From CAZAQK01 sp046344715 (GTDB lineage: Bacteria > Pseudomonadota > Alphaproteobacteria > Rickettsiales > SXRF01), in contig JBKDKX010000008.1 of NCBI GenBank assembly GCA_046344715.1, positions 1 through 64,000 of the forward strand: 64,000 bases of DNA. The letters run 5' to 3'. Shown piece after piece: positions 16,075 through 25,060 of this stretch (positions are counted from its first letter, which is position 1; each line of letters begins with the position of its first letter). Under the pieces are notes generated by a model. It was not told where the DNA came from and searched no databases. It saw only the letters and a list, made by a program, of their open reading frames with translations. A program made the position numbers and the translations under genes.

Positions 16075-17697
16075 ATGGTTAAGAATTTATTACTAGGTCA
16101 ACCAAGACGCGTGTGCATAACATTATTTGTTGTGTTCATTTTCTCGGCTGCCGCTGAACTGGCGTTGTGGCATATTGTGCCAATGCCAGGCGGCGACCCA
16201 CGCCATTCGGAATCCGTGGCAGAAGCCATCAATGCCGACACAATCGATGGCACTGTGTTTTCTAATTTACCCGTTCTGCTATCCGGCAAAGACCGTGGCT
16301 TATATAAAGAAATCTTTTCGGCTCAGAAAAGACAGGATTGGATAAAAGCCGACATACTTGCAGCCAAACTCAGCAATCAGGAACTTTTAGGGCATGTGCT
16401 GGCCTATCGCTATTTGCACAAATCTTATACAGCATCGCCGGCAGAACTCAGCACTTGGCTTTCCAAGTATAGCGACCATCCGCAAACCGCCGATATAACC
16501 AGCCTCGCTCGCAGCAAAAATGCCAGCATACCGGTTACATCTGAATTCAGAAAACACCGCCAACCACTCCAAGGATATGGCGATGACAATGGCCTTGCCA
16601 GCTGGAATGGAAATTCCGTAGTCACGTGGCATCAGGCCATGCAATCATGGAAAAGTAGTGATAAAATAAATGCGGCTCGCCTGTTTTCATCCATCGCCAA
16701 TCAGGATGGTATGCATCGCTGGAAAAAAGCCGGTGCTGCGTTCTGGGCATGGCGCTCGTATAAGGCCATTGGCGATCAAAAATCGGCCTACCACTATTTG
16801 CGCATCGCAGCCTCTGAACCACGTAGTTTTTACGGTATCCTTGCTCGCCGTGAATTAAAGCAATCGCTTGGGTTAGACAAAACACCCGTAACACTCAGCG
16901 ATAGCGATGTGCTGGAAATTATCGGTGAACCCGTTATACGCCGTGTGATTGCTTTGTCTGAAGCGGGTGCTTCCGAATTTGCTGAAAAAGAACTGCGCAC
17001 CTATTTCCCGACAGTGGATAAAAATGAGCAAATGCGCCTGCTGGCATTGGCACACGACCTGAACCTTGCCTCCGTGCAGATTGCGATGGCGCGCCACCTG
17101 CGTAATGAAACCCGTGCGTTGGATTTTGCGCGTTACCCTGTGCCACACTGGCAGCCTCAGGAAGGTTTCCGCGTTGAACCTGCGTTGATTTATGCACTAG
17201 CGCGTCAGGAATCAGGCTTCCATGCCATGGCAAAAAGCCCTGCTGGCGCACTGGGTGTGATGCAGCTAATGCCAGAAACCGCATCGCTCATGAAAAAACA
17301 GATGCAGAAAAATACCGGCTTGTCCGCCAGCACCTATCACGCAAGTGATGCGGTATCAAACGTAACACTCGGTCAGGGATATGTGGAACATCTCCTTGGC
17401 AATGCGCTGGTGGAAAACAACCTGCTATTCATGCTTACCGCCTATAACGCTGGCCCTGGCCGCCTGATGGAATGGAAAAAATCCATTGATTACAAAAATG
17501 ATCCACTACTGTTTTTGGAAAGCATACCCTTCCCTGAAACCCGCAATTATGTAATGCAGGTGATGACAAATTACTGGATTTATTCTGAACTCGCAGGCAA
17601 ATCGAATAGCTCTATTTACGCCCTGCTTTCCGGCAAATGGCCAAGTTACCAACCCATCGTGCCACTGGCAGCACGCAACCTGCAAACCGCCAGCTAA
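16075..17697 (+). CDS. slt: Soluble lytic murein transglycosylase (Slt-like)
   Basis: About 540 residues. The N-terminus has a hydrophobic membrane or signal segment (about residues 10-32). A long alpha-helical superhelical region follows, then a C-terminal SLT domain with ALARQESGFHAMAKSPAGALG (catalytic Glu in ES), VMQLMPETA and AYNAGPGRL. The enzyme cleaves the MurNAc-GlcNAc bond of peptidoglycan in the periplasm and forms 1,6-anhydro ends. I chose the ATG at 16075, preceded by AAAGGGCGG, over a TTG 15 codons earlier. It lies two bases upstream of rnhB. Confidence 0.93.
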   Translation: MVKNLLLGQPRRVCITLFVVFIFSAAAELALWHIVPMPGGDPRHSESVAEAINADTIDGTVFSNLPVLLSGKDRGLYKEIFSAQKRQDWIKADILAAKLSNQELLGHVLAYRYLHKSYTASPAELSTWLSKYSDHPQTADITSLARSKNASIPVTSEFRKHRQPLQGYGDDNGLASWNGNSVVTWHQAMQSWKSSDKINAARLFSSIANQDGMHRWKKAGAAFWAWRSYKAIGDQKSAYHYLRIAASEPRSFYGILARRELKQSLGLDKTPVTLSDSDVLEIIGEPVIRRVIALSEAGASEFAEKELRTYFPTVDKNEQMRLLALAHDLNLASVQIAMARHLRNETRALDFARYPVPHWQPQEGFRVEPALIYALARQESGFHAMAKSPAGALGVMQLMPETASLMKKQMQKNTGLSASTYHASDAVSNVTLGQGYVEHLLGNALVENNLLFMLTAYNAGPGRLMEWKKSIDYKNDPLLFLESIPFPETRNYVMQVMTNYWIYSELAGKSNSSIYALLSGKWPSYQPIVPLAARNLQTAS

Positions 17698-17699
17698 CT

Positions 17700-18314
17700 A
17701 TGCAGGCAATCGACCCAACCTATGAGCAATCATTTGGTGGGTTGATAGCCGGTATTGATGAGGCTGGGCGTGGCCCGTGGGCAGGGCCAGTGGTAGCCGC
17801 TGCTGTGGTGTTTTACACCGACAAGATCCCCGAAGGGGTGCATGATTCCAAAAAATTATCCGCCGTACGCCGTGAACAAATTTTTGATGACATATTAAAA
17901 AATGCTCATGTAGGCATAGGCCTCGCCACCCCAGAAGAAATCGACAAGGTGAATATACTGCAAGCCACATTCCTTGCCATGCAACGCGCTTACGGCCTGC
18001 TTGGCTTTACACCGGATATTGCACTTATCGATGGCAACAAATGCCCAAGCCTGCCCTGCAAAACCAAGGCGATTATTGGCGGCGATGCGCTGTGTCCTTC
18101 TATTGCCGCTGCCAGCATCATCGCAAAAGTAACGCGTGACCGCATCATGGCAGACCTCGCAAAACAACATCCTGCCTATGGCTGGGAGCGCAACGCAGGC
18201 TATGGCACCACACAACACCAGAAGGCACTGGCAGATTTTGGCGTAACGCCACATCACCGCAAAAGCTACAAACCTATTCAGCTTCTCCTTGAATCTGCTA
18301 CACTCAGCGCATGA
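17700..18314 (+). CDS. rnhB: Ribonuclease HII
   Basis: About 204 residues. The active-site motif GIDEAGRGPWAGPVVAAAV supplies the first Asp and Glu, and the later SIAAASIIAKVTRDR segment is also typical. The remaining acidic residue is in ALIDGN. The enzyme cuts RNA-DNA hybrids and removes single ribonucleotides from DNA. The ATG at 17700, two bases after the slt stop, gives the normal length; an upstream in-frame ATG lies inside slt. The stop overlaps the next start as ATGA. Confidence 0.95.
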   Translation: MQAIDPTYEQSFGGLIAGIDEAGRGPWAGPVVAAAVVFYTDKIPEGVHDSKKLSAVRREQIFDDILKNAHVGIGLATPEEIDKVNILQATFLAMQRAYGLLGFTPDIALIDGNKCPSLPCKTKAIIGGDALCPSIAAASIIAKVTRDRIMADLAKQHPAYGWERNAGYGTTQHQKALADFGVTPHHRKSYKPIQLLLESATLSA

Positions 18315-18793
18315 GCACCGAAAAACGCCGCTACTATTCCCGCTTCCCCAAAGCACTGAATGAATGTGTTGAACCATTGATTCAACCTGTGCTGAAAGAA
18401 AAAGGCCTTGCAGGCAGCCGGATTATTACTGACTGGGCAAAGATTGTGGGTGCACAGTTGGCCAGCCGCTCGCAACCGGAAAAGCTCAGCTTCCCACGCG
18501 GGAAAACCACAGAAGGCACACTGACGATTGCGGTTGAAAACGGTTTTGCCACCGACCTGCAATATCAGGCACCGCTGATACTAGAGCGGCTTGCAGTATA
18601 TTTTGGCTATAAAGCGATTAGCCGCATCATCATCAGCCATACGCTTACACGCCAGAAAAGACCACAAAAGCCAGCGGCTACTACAAAGTCGCTCTCTCCC
18701 ATTCCAGAAGACATGCTGAATGATATCGAAGACCTGGAGCTAAAAGAAGCACTGTCAGGCTTAGGCAGTATTTTTCAGAAGGCACAAAACTAA
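18311..18793 (+). CDS. DUF721/DciA-like protein
   Basis: The 160-residue protein has the DUF721 core: a central IITDWAKIVGAQLASRSQPEKLSF segment (IVG to KLSF) followed by GTLTIAVENGFATDLQYQAPLI. DciA, a protein with this domain, loads the replicative helicase DnaB in bacteria that lack DnaC. The alphaproteobacterial relatives are often encoded, as here, just before a DsbA-like gene. A DciA role is likely by family but not shown. It overlaps rnhB by four bases. Confidence 0.83.
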   Translation: MSTEKRRYYSRFPKALNECVEPLIQPVLKEKGLAGSRIITDWAKIVGAQLASRSQPEKLSFPRGKTTEGTLTIAVENGFATDLQYQAPLILERLAVYFGYKAISRIIISHTLTRQKRPQKPAATTKSLSPIPEDMLNDIEDLELKEALSGLGSIFQKAQN

Positions 18794-18859
18794 TCTGGCG
18801 TTGCCTTTTCCCCCAAATAAGCATAAAACCATATCACCCTTAAACTTACGGAGATATTC

Positions 18860-19648
18860 ATGTCACGTTCTGTACTCGTTGTGTCTGTTGCGATAATTGC
18901 CATTGCCGGTGCTGCCCTGTTTTTTAACAACAAAAAAGAAATAACCGTAAATGAGGCACAGGCGACTGAGCAAAAAGCAGAAAACCAGCAGCAGGCCATG
19001 GCGGAAAAACCTGCTGAGAAAGTGGCTCAAACCGAACCCAACATGAAAGTAACCAAGGGTAGCGGCGGCAAATCCACCTCATACATGATTAAAGATGCTC
19101 CCTTGCCTAGCGACATCGTAATGGGCAAAAAAGAAGCACCAATCGTTATCGTGGAATATGCCTCCCTCACCTGTCCGCATTGTGCGCATTTTTCTGCTGC
19201 CGTGCTTCCAGAAATTGAGAAAAAATACATAGAAACCGGCAAGGCACGTTATATCCTCCGCCAATTCCCACTCAATGAACCGGCCTTGAAAGGTGCTATG
19301 TTGCTGGATTGTATCGGCGAACAGGATAAAGAACGCTATTATGTATTTGCCCGCGTACTCTTTGACGCGCAGGCAAAATGGGCGTTTGACGGTGATTATA
19401 TGGCCGGCCTTGAAACCATCGCCACCGTGGGTGGCCTAAGCAGGGATCAGTTCAAAAACTGCGTCACTAATACGGACCGCGAAATGAAAGTGCTGAAAGC
19501 CAAGAAAGACGCGGCTGACGAGGTGGGAATCCCTCATACACCGTATTTTTTCATTGATGGCGAAGTCTTTGAAGGCGACCGGACGGTTGAGGCCGTGTCT
19601 GCCTTTATCGAAAGCCGCCTGTCAATGCGTGGCAAAGCTGCTGAATAA
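18860..19648 (+). CDS. DsbA-family periplasmic thiol-disulfide protein
   Basis: The 262-residue protein has an N-terminal membrane anchor or signal (about 4-22). A Gln/Glu/Lys-rich linker (about 28-65) follows, then a thioredoxin-like domain with the active site CPHC in ASLTCPHCAHFSA. The later GIPHTPYFFIDGEVFEG holds the cis-Pro loop. Such proteins oxidise or isomerise disulfides in the periplasm; the long linker and anchor resemble Com1/DsbA-like proteins of alphaproteobacteria. ACGGAG lies just before the ATG. It ends 15 bases before the -35 element of the ATPase operon promoter. Confidence 0.9.
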   Translation: MSRSVLVVSVAIIAIAGAALFFNNKKEITVNEAQATEQKAENQQQAMAEKPAEKVAQTEPNMKVTKGSGGKSTSYMIKDAPLPSDIVMGKKEAPIVIVEYASLTCPHCAHFSAAVLPEIEKKYIETGKARYILRQFPLNEPALKGAMLLDCIGEQDKERYYVFARVLFDAQAKWAFDGDYMAGLETIATVGGLSRDQFKNCVTNTDREMKVLKAKKDAADEVGIPHTPYFFIDGEVFEGDRTVEAVSAFIESRLSMRGKAAE

Positions 19649-19662
19649 TATTAAAAAGCGGC

Positions 19663-19691
19663 TTGACAGGAGTGCATGAGCTCCATACATT
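19663..19691 (+). promoter_or_regulatory. Promoter of the atpI-B-E-b'-b operon
   Basis: TTGACA (19663-19668), a 17-base spacer and TACATT (19686-19691) match a housekeeping sigma-70 promoter, with a perfect -35 and ideal spacing. It lies 22 bases before the atpI start codon and right after the preceding gene, so the ATPase genes form their own transcription unit. Confidence 0.65.
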
Positions 19692-19713
19692 GCCTCCGCC
19701 TGAAAGGAAATGT

Positions 19714-19992
19714 ATGGCAAAGCCCGATGATCCGATGCCTTCTTTAGAAGAATTGCAAAGGAAAATCGATGCCATACAACCCAATAATCTGGCATCGCAG
19801 GAAGATAGTTCCGGCGCACAATATGGTAAAGGTGTGCGCATGGGAGTGGATTTACTGGCAGGTGCCGGAGTAGGTATTTTCTTAGGTTACTACCTTGATA
19901 AAGCAGCAGGAACCACGCCTCTTTTCTTACTCCTGTTTCTTTTTTTAGGGTTTGCCGCAGGTGTACGAAATATAATGCGAAACGTTGAGTAA
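19714..19992 (+). CDS. atpI: ATP synthase protein I
   Basis: The 92-residue protein has a charged N-terminus and two membrane helices, with the AtpI pattern GVRMGVDLLAGAGVGIFLGYYLD. AtpI helps assemble the c-ring of the Fo part. I chose the ATG at 19714, preceded by GAAAGGA, rather than an upstream ATG that would begin inside the promoter. It is the first gene of the Fo operon and is 16 bases before atpB. Confidence 0.9.
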   Translation: MAKPDDPMPSLEELQRKIDAIQPNNLASQEDSSGAQYGKGVRMGVDLLAGAGVGIFLGYYLDKAAGTTPLFLLLFLFLGFAAGVRNIMRNVE

Positions 19993-20008
19993 GGTGTAAG
20001 TAAAGCTC

Positions 20009-20737
20009 ATGTCTGAAGGCCACAATCCCCTAGCACAATTTGAAATACATACTATCATTCCCTTTAACATAGGCGATTTGGATTTAAGCTTCACCAACTC
20101 ATCCCTGTGGATGGTGATTGTCATCGGCATGATTACATTGCTGCTTTCCGCCGCCGCCAGCCGCCGCCAGCTGGTGCCTGGACGTATTCAGGGCAGCTCT
20201 GAAATGCTGGTGGAATTTGTATCCGGAATCATTCAGGAGAACGCAGGAAGCAAAGGGATGAAATATTTCCCGTTCATTTTCTCACTCTTTATTTTTATCC
20301 TGTTTTGTAATTTATTAGGGATGATTCCAACGTCTTTCACCGTCACCAGCCATATCATTATTACCTTTGCGATGGCGGGGATTGTTTTCTTAGGCGTTAC
20401 GCTGATTGGCTTTGCCAAGCATGGCCTGCATTTCTTCTCGCTGTTCCTGCCTAAAGGCACGCCGTGGGGGATGATTCCGCTGATGGTAACCATCGAGCTG
20501 ATTTCTTACCTCTCGCGCCCTATCAGCCTTTCCATCCGCCTTGCCGGTAATATGATGGCCGGTCACTTGCTACTAAAAATCATGGGAGGATTCGTGGGCG
20601 CTGGTATAGTTGGGATATTCCCGTTCGCATTTTTGTTGCTATTCACAGGTTTTGAGATATTCGTTGCATGTCTTCAGGCATATATATTCACGCTACTTAC
20701 ATGCATCTATCTCAATGACGCACTTAACTTACACTAA
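20009..20737 (+). CDS. atpB: ATP synthase Fo subunit a
   Basis: The 242-residue polytopic protein has the subunit a hallmark SLSIRLAGNMMAGHLLLK, with the essential Arg of the proton channel, and a final FEIFVACLQAYIFTLLTCIYL helix motif (FEIF to YIFTLL). Subunit a forms the two half channels next to the c-ring. The gene stands in the usual atpI-atpB-atpE order. The catalytic F1 genes are not in this window, as in many alphaproteobacteria where Fo and F1 operons are separate. Confidence 0.96.
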   Translation: MSEGHNPLAQFEIHTIIPFNIGDLDLSFTNSSLWMVIVIGMITLLLSAAASRRQLVPGRIQGSSEMLVEFVSGIIQENAGSKGMKYFPFIFSLFIFILFCNLLGMIPTSFTVTSHIIITFAMAGIVFLGVTLIGFAKHGLHFFSLFLPKGTPWGMIPLMVTIELISYLSRPISLSIRLAGNMMAGHLLLKIMGGFVGAGIVGIFPFAFLLLFTGFEIFVACLQAYIFTLLTCIYLNDALNLH

Positions 20738-20760
20738 CCATCTGAAAGGAAATTACTATC

Positions 20761-21015
20761 ATGGAACCAATCACTAACCCGGAAGCCACCATCCTCGTGG
20801 GCAAATTTATCGGTGCAGGTCTTACCGTATTTGGTATGCTCGGTGCTGCTATCGGCGTGGGTATGATCTTCGCCGCTGCGCTGAATGGCATTGCCCGCAA
20901 CCCTTCCAAAGAAAGCTCTATCAAAGGTCTTGCGATGCTTGGCATGGCTCTGGCTGAATTCATGGGTATCCTTGCATTCGCTGTTGCCATGATGATCTTC
21001 TTCGTAGTGAAGTAA
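20761..21015 (+). CDS. atpE: ATP synthase Fo subunit c
   Basis: The 84-residue hairpin of two membrane helices is linked by the polar loop ARNPS. The proton-binding Glu lies in the second helix in the context MALAEFMGILAFAV. The first helix has the glycine-rich AAIGVGM packing motif. There is no sodium-binding signature that I can see, so the ring is probably proton-driven. GAAAGGAAA upstream is a strong ribosome binding site, as expected for the subunit needed in most copies. Confidence 0.96.
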   Translation: MEPITNPEATILVGKFIGAGLTVFGMLGAAIGVGMIFAAALNGIARNPSKESSIKGLAMLGMALAEFMGILAFAVAMMIFFVVK

Positions 21016-21022
21016 GCCACGC

Positions 21023-21508
21023 ATGCCTCAACTTGATCCCACATGGTTCGCATCACAGCTCTTCTGGTTGGCCATAACCTTCCTGACGCTGTATGTATTG
21101 CTCGCACGCGTTATCCTGCCGCCGATCATGAATATCATGGCGCAGCGCAAAGGAACCGTTGAATCTGACCTCGTGGCCGCGCAAACCTTCAAGTCACAGG
21201 CTGAAGAGGCAAAAGAACTGTATGAACGTACCCTTGCGGAAGCGAGGGCGCGTTCACAGCAGTTGCTAAATGTTGCCATACAGGAGCAGAAAACCCGTGC
21301 TGAGCAGGCAGGAAAAGAGTTGGATGTGCAGATTGCCTCCAAACTCTCTGATGCCGAATCGCGTATTCAGGCCAAAAAGCAGGAATTGCTTACGGCTTTG
21401 GATCCGGCGGCTACTGAACTGGCGCAGGTGATTGTGGCAAAGTTGGTGCAACACGCACCTGAAAACGGCGGCGCTCAGCATGTCGCAAACTCCAAGACTG
21501 GCAGGTAG
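21023..21508 (+). CDS. atpF2: ATP synthase Fo subunit b'
   Basis: The 161-residue protein has one N-terminal membrane helix after the DPTWFASQLFWLAITF motif, then a long charged coiled coil. This start pattern is typical of the b' subunit of alphaproteobacteria and cyanobacteria, which pairs with b to form the peripheral stalk. It begins seven bases after atpE and ends five bases before the b gene. Confidence 0.92.
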   Translation: MPQLDPTWFASQLFWLAITFLTLYVLLARVILPPIMNIMAQRKGTVESDLVAAQTFKSQAEEAKELYERTLAEARARSQQLLNVAIQEQKTRAEQAGKELDVQIASKLSDAESRIQAKKQELLTALDPAATELAQVIVAKLVQHAPENGGAQHVANSKTGR

Positions 21509-21513
21509 TTTCC

Positions 21514-22002
21514 ATGGAAATATTGCATAATCCTACATTTTGGGTTGCCGTTTCATTCATTGGCTTTGTGTTGCTTTCATTCAAAAAAATAAAAGCAATA
21601 CTGCTCAAAACACTGGATGACCGCACCGCAAACATTCGTATCGAGCTAGATACTGCGCGTAAACTGCGTGATGAAGCTGAGGCAATTCTTGCTGATTACC
21701 GCCGCAAACAGGCAGAGTATATGCAGGAAGCCGAACAAATGCTTGTGAAGGCACGCGCTGATGCCGATGCCTACCGCATAAATGCCGAAAAAGACCTGAA
21801 GACTTCCATGGAGGCACGCACGCAGCAGGCACTTGATAAAATCGCCCAGGAAGAATCCAAAGCAATCCAGGATGTGCGAAACCATGTTGTGGATATTGCA
21901 CTTGCAGCCGCTCGCTCTATCCTGATTGAGCATGTAAGCAAACTGCCGCAGGATGAACTGGTTAAGCTTGTTGTCTCCGATATTGAACGTAAGATTCATT
22001 AG
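21514..22002 (+). CDS. atpF: ATP synthase Fo subunit b
   Basis: The 162-residue protein has an N-terminal membrane helix (HNPTFWVAVSFIGFVLLSF) and then a long coiled coil rich in Ala, Glu, Lys and Arg, ending in a more hydrophobic delta-binding part. It forms the peripheral stalk with b'. It is the last gene of the Fo operon. The following 161 bases contain only a short TTCGC/GCGAA hairpin and no gene. Confidence 0.93.
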   Translation: MEILHNPTFWVAVSFIGFVLLSFKKIKAILLKTLDDRTANIRIELDTARKLRDEAEAILADYRRKQAEYMQEAEQMLVKARADADAYRINAEKDLKTSMEARTQQALDKIAQEESKAIQDVRNHVVDIALAAARSILIEHVSKLPQDELVKLVVSDIERKIH

Positions 22003-22163
22003 AATCTATTAGTTTGCTTTACCCTAAACCGCTGCACTTCGCTAACGCGAAACGGCAGCTTCCTTCTGCCTAATTGAGTGAGAGTTTCAGTGTAAGGTTG
22101 GAATTAACGCTTCTTAAATCAATTTACGCGATAGCTGGATAAATTATTCTAGCAGGAGGCGTT

Positions 22164-22976
22164 ATGCGCTCTTTTTGCGTTGCTTTGTATGCTGCGTGTT
22201 TTTTATCCCCTTATTATGCCCATGCCGGTGCATGGACACAAGGTGAAGGCAATGGCCAGATAATCCTGAACGCCTGGTATTACACCACGGATTCTTTCTA
22301 TAATAATTCCGGCACAGAAACATCTCAAGGCACTTACCGCAAATACGAGTTGAATCCCTACATGGAATACGGCCTATTCGATGGTGTAACCATTGGTGCC
22401 AACCTTTCCCTGCAACGCGCGAGTCAGGATGTAGCAGGCGGAACAGTGACAAATTATGGCATAGGGGATACGGAATTATTTGCACGTTTCCGTCTGTGGG
22501 AAAAGTATGGATTTATCATATCTGCCGAACCACTCATCAAACTCCCCTCGCCTGAATCAAGCGACGAAATACCCGTGCTTGGCGGCGAACACCCTGATGC
22601 AGGGTTAAGCCTTGCCGCCGGATATGGTTTTTCTGTACTGGGTTACCATCACTATGCCGATGTCAGTGCCGGATACCGCCACCGTTTCGGTGACCCAGAA
22701 AACCAACTTAGATATTCAGCCACCGTTGGCGTAACCGTTGCGCCCAAATGGGTCATTATGCCGCAAGCATTTATGACGCAACGCACGAATGATCCCGCTG
22801 CTGCCACCTTCACCCAATCTTCCGGTGATGATTTTGACCTGACAAAGCTCCAATTATCTGCTGTATATAAATATAGCGATGATATGTCGCTACAGTTTGG
22901 CGGATTCAGCCATGTCGATGGCAAAAATACGGGAGCAGGTGATGGCGCGTTATTGGCAGTGTGGAAAACATTTTAA
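22164..22976 (+). CDS. Predicted outer-membrane beta-barrel protein
   Basis: The 270-residue protein has a signal peptide (about 1-21, ending YAHA). Alternating hydrophobic strands follow, such as GVTIGANLSL, TELFARFRLW and YSATVGVTVAP, and the chain ends in an aromatic residue (WKTF), typical for barrels inserted by the BAM machinery. GCAGGAGGC precedes the ATG. I do not recognise a specific family. Its stop overlaps the start of a glycosyltransferase fusion gene as TAATG, so the two are translationally coupled. This hints at a shared job in making and exporting a surface polysaccharide. Confidence 0.72.
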   Translation: MRSFCVALYAACFLSPYYAHAGAWTQGEGNGQIILNAWYYTTDSFYNNSGTETSQGTYRKYELNPYMEYGLFDGVTIGANLSLQRASQDVAGGTVTNYGIGDTELFARFRLWEKYGFIISAEPLIKLPSPESSDEIPVLGGEHPDAGLSLAAGYGFSVLGYHHYADVSAGYRHRFGDPENQLRYSATVGVTVAPKWVIMPQAFMTQRTNDPAAATFTQSSGDDFDLTKLQLSAVYKYSDDMSLQFGGFSHVDGKNTGAGDGALLAVWKTF

Positions 22977-24853
22977 TGCGAACTGAGCCACTTGGCCAAA
23001 TACTCCTTAAGCGCAAACTCATAAGTGAAGCGCAGCTTGCACATGCGCTTATTGTGCAGAAAAATCATGGCAGCCGCCTCGGCGACATATTAGTTTCAGA
23101 AGGTGTGCTGAATTATTACGATCTATATCATACCGTGGCAGAACATTACCACATGCCCTATGTGAATCTTCTGGAAACACCGCCAGATGCCACACTCCTG
23201 CAACCTAAACATACGGCACAATATCTTAAAATGGGCATTCTTCCTTGGCAAATGCAGAATGACTACCTCATCATCGCGCTGTCTGAGGTGAATGAAGAAA
23301 ATGTCCTTTGGTGCAAGAAATACTATGGCGAAAATATTCGTTTCAACTGTACCTCGCCCTTTGATATTCGCCGCTCTGTCGAATACTTCTTTTCAAAAAG
23401 TATGGAAGCACAAAGCCGTTTGACGCTGTGGAACCGCGCGCCAGATGCATCAGCAAAACAAACCCTGTTCCCCGCACAAAAAATGAACCTGCAATTTATT
23501 TGCCTTATCGCGCTGCTTGGTATCATCACTTTCCCGATACACACCGCTTTGGTATTTATGGCATTTTGCCATGTGGCCTATGCTGCCACCATGCTATTCA
23601 AAGCCGTATTATTCAATCATGGCGCAGCAACCCCCACCGAGTGGGAATGGGAAAAGCGCCTTAAAACGCTCGATGAGAAAAGCCTGCCTGTTTATACCGT
23701 ACTCATCCCAATGTATAAGGAAAAAGAAAGCATAGCCGGTATGCTGGGAGCAATATATGCGCTTGATTACCCCGCATCAAAACTGGATATCAAACTTGTG
23801 CTGGAATCTGACGACCGCGAAACCTTAGAAGCAGCACACGCGCTAAAACCACGTTATAATTTTGATATCATCCGCGTACCCCCAGCTGAACCACGGACAA
23901 AGCCACGCGCGTGCAATTACGCGCTGCAATTCGCGCGCGGTGAATATGTAACGGTATATGACGCCGACGACAGGCCAGACAAGCTGCAACTCAAAAAAGC
24001 GGTTATCGCCTTCCGCTCGCTCCCGCCGGATGTGGTCTGCCTGCAAGCTCGCCTGAATTATTACAACGCGTCTGATAACCTGCTCACCCGCTTCTTCTCC
24101 CTGGAATATTCCATATTGTTTCAGTTTATGCTGTATGGTCTGCAACGCGCAAGCATCCCTATTCCACTCGGTGGTACCAGCAACCATATATCACTCAAAA
24201 ACCTCAAAGCGCTTGGCGAGTGGGATGCCTATAATGTCACCGAAGATGCCGACCTTGGCGCCCGCATTGCCGCCCATGGCCTAAAAACCCATATGCTGGA
24301 CTCATACACACTTGAAGAAGCACCCAACACTGTGATTCCATGGATTAAGCAACGCTCCCGCTGGATAAAGGGTTATATGCAAACCTGGCTAGTGCATATG
24401 CGCGATCCCGCAAGGTTTTATAGCAATGTAGGCTTCAAGGGTTTTGTAGGCTTCCAGTTTTTTGTGGGGCTTTCCTGCTTCACGTTTTTATCTGCCCCCA
24501 TTGTATGGATGCTTACCCTGCTCTGGATTGGGCAGGTAAATGACTTACATGACATACCACTACCAACATGGTTACTATGGTTTACTGGCATAAATATGGC
24601 TGTATATATCCTTACCCAGTGGTATCAGGCAATATATTGCGCCTCGTTATATCGTGTGCATGTGGGACGTATATTTGCGGCAGCACTCATCTACCCGCTC
24701 TATCTGGTGCTGCACTCCATCGCCAGCTACCGCGCATTATGGCAACTATTTGTAAAACCTCACTTTTGGGACAAAACCACCCACGGCCTTGCCCGCAGCT
24801 TTGATGCAGTACCTGACAATCTTGTAAAAATGCCTGTAAAACTACGCGCTTAA
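22976..24853 (+). CDS. Fusion of MshEN/GspE-N-like domain with membrane glycosyltransferase family 2
   Basis: About 625 residues. Residues 1-140 form a GspII-E/MshEN-like domain (PLGQILLKRKLISEAQLAHAL, then GSRLGDILVSEGVL), a fold known to bind c-di-GMP in several secretion ATPases. After two membrane helices comes a processive GT2 domain of cellulose-synthase type: VYTVLIPMYKE, VYDADDRPDK (DxD), TEDADLG and QRSRWIKGYMQTW (QxxRW). Further C-terminal membrane helices follow. By family it would polymerise a beta-linked polysaccharide from sugar nucleotides at the inner membrane. I chose the ATG overlapping the barrel stop. Control by c-di-GMP is inference; the domain could be only structural. 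Confidence 0.87.
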   Translation: MRTEPLGQILLKRKLISEAQLAHALIVQKNHGSRLGDILVSEGVLNYYDLYHTVAEHYHMPYVNLLETPPDATLLQPKHTAQYLKMGILPWQMQNDYLIIALSEVNEENVLWCKKYYGENIRFNCTSPFDIRRSVEYFFSKSMEAQSRLTLWNRAPDASAKQTLFPAQKMNLQFICLIALLGIITFPIHTALVFMAFCHVAYAATMLFKAVLFNHGAATPTEWEWEKRLKTLDEKSLPVYTVLIPMYKEKESIAGMLGAIYALDYPASKLDIKLVLESDDRETLEAAHALKPRYNFDIIRVPPAEPRTKPRACNYALQFARGEYVTVYDADDRPDKLQLKKAVIAFRSLPPDVVCLQARLNYYNASDNLLTRFFSLEYSILFQFMLYGLQRASIPIPLGGTSNHISLKNLKALGEWDAYNVTEDADLGARIAAHGLKTHMLDSYTLEEAPNTVIPWIKQRSRWIKGYMQTWLVHMRDPARFYSNVGFKGFVGFQFFVGLSCFTFLSAPIVWMLTLLWIGQVNDLHDIPLPTWLLWFTGINMAVYILTQWYQAIYCASLYRVHVGRIFAAALIYPLYLVLHSIASYRALWQLFVKPHFWDKTTHGLARSFDAVPDNLVKMPVKLRA

Positions 24854-24856
24854 CTA

Positions 24857-24885
24857 TTGACAGCTGCCATGCCTGAGGCTACAAA
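24857..24885 (+). promoter_or_regulatory. Promoter of rpmJ
   Basis: TTGACA (24857-24862), 17 bases and TACAAA (24880-24885) give a good housekeeping promoter 31 bases before the rpmJ start codon. A short inverted pair, TGAGGC and GCCTCA, surrounds the -10 element and may affect early transcription or act as an operator. Confidence 0.6.
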
Positions 24886-24916
24886 AACGCCTCATTTGAA
24901 ATAAAAGGCACGAATT

Positions 24917-25042
24917 ATGAAAGTACTCAGCTCACTGAAATCCGCCAAAAAACGCGATAAAGACTGCCGTGTTGTGCGTCGCAAAGGCCGCGTATACGTT
25001 ATCAACAAGAAAAACCCACGCTTCAAAGCGCGTCAGGGCTAA
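24917..25042 (+). CDS. rpmJ: 50S ribosomal protein L36
   Basis: A 41-residue basic protein with KVLSSLKSAKKRDKDCRVV, then RRKGRVYVINKKNPRFKARQG. This is the alphaproteobacterial/YkgO-type L36 with a single Cys, which lacks the full zinc ribbon of the other L36 form. Zinc-free paralogues often replace zinc-binding ones during zinc shortage, but no Zur box is visible here. It has its own promoter and stands alone in the operon. It is too short to stand out among open frames but the match is clear. Confidence 0.93.
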   Translation: MKVLSSLKSAKKRDKDCRVVRRKGRVYVINKKNPRFKARQG

Positions 25043-25060
25043 TTTCTCTGCCTTTCTGGG

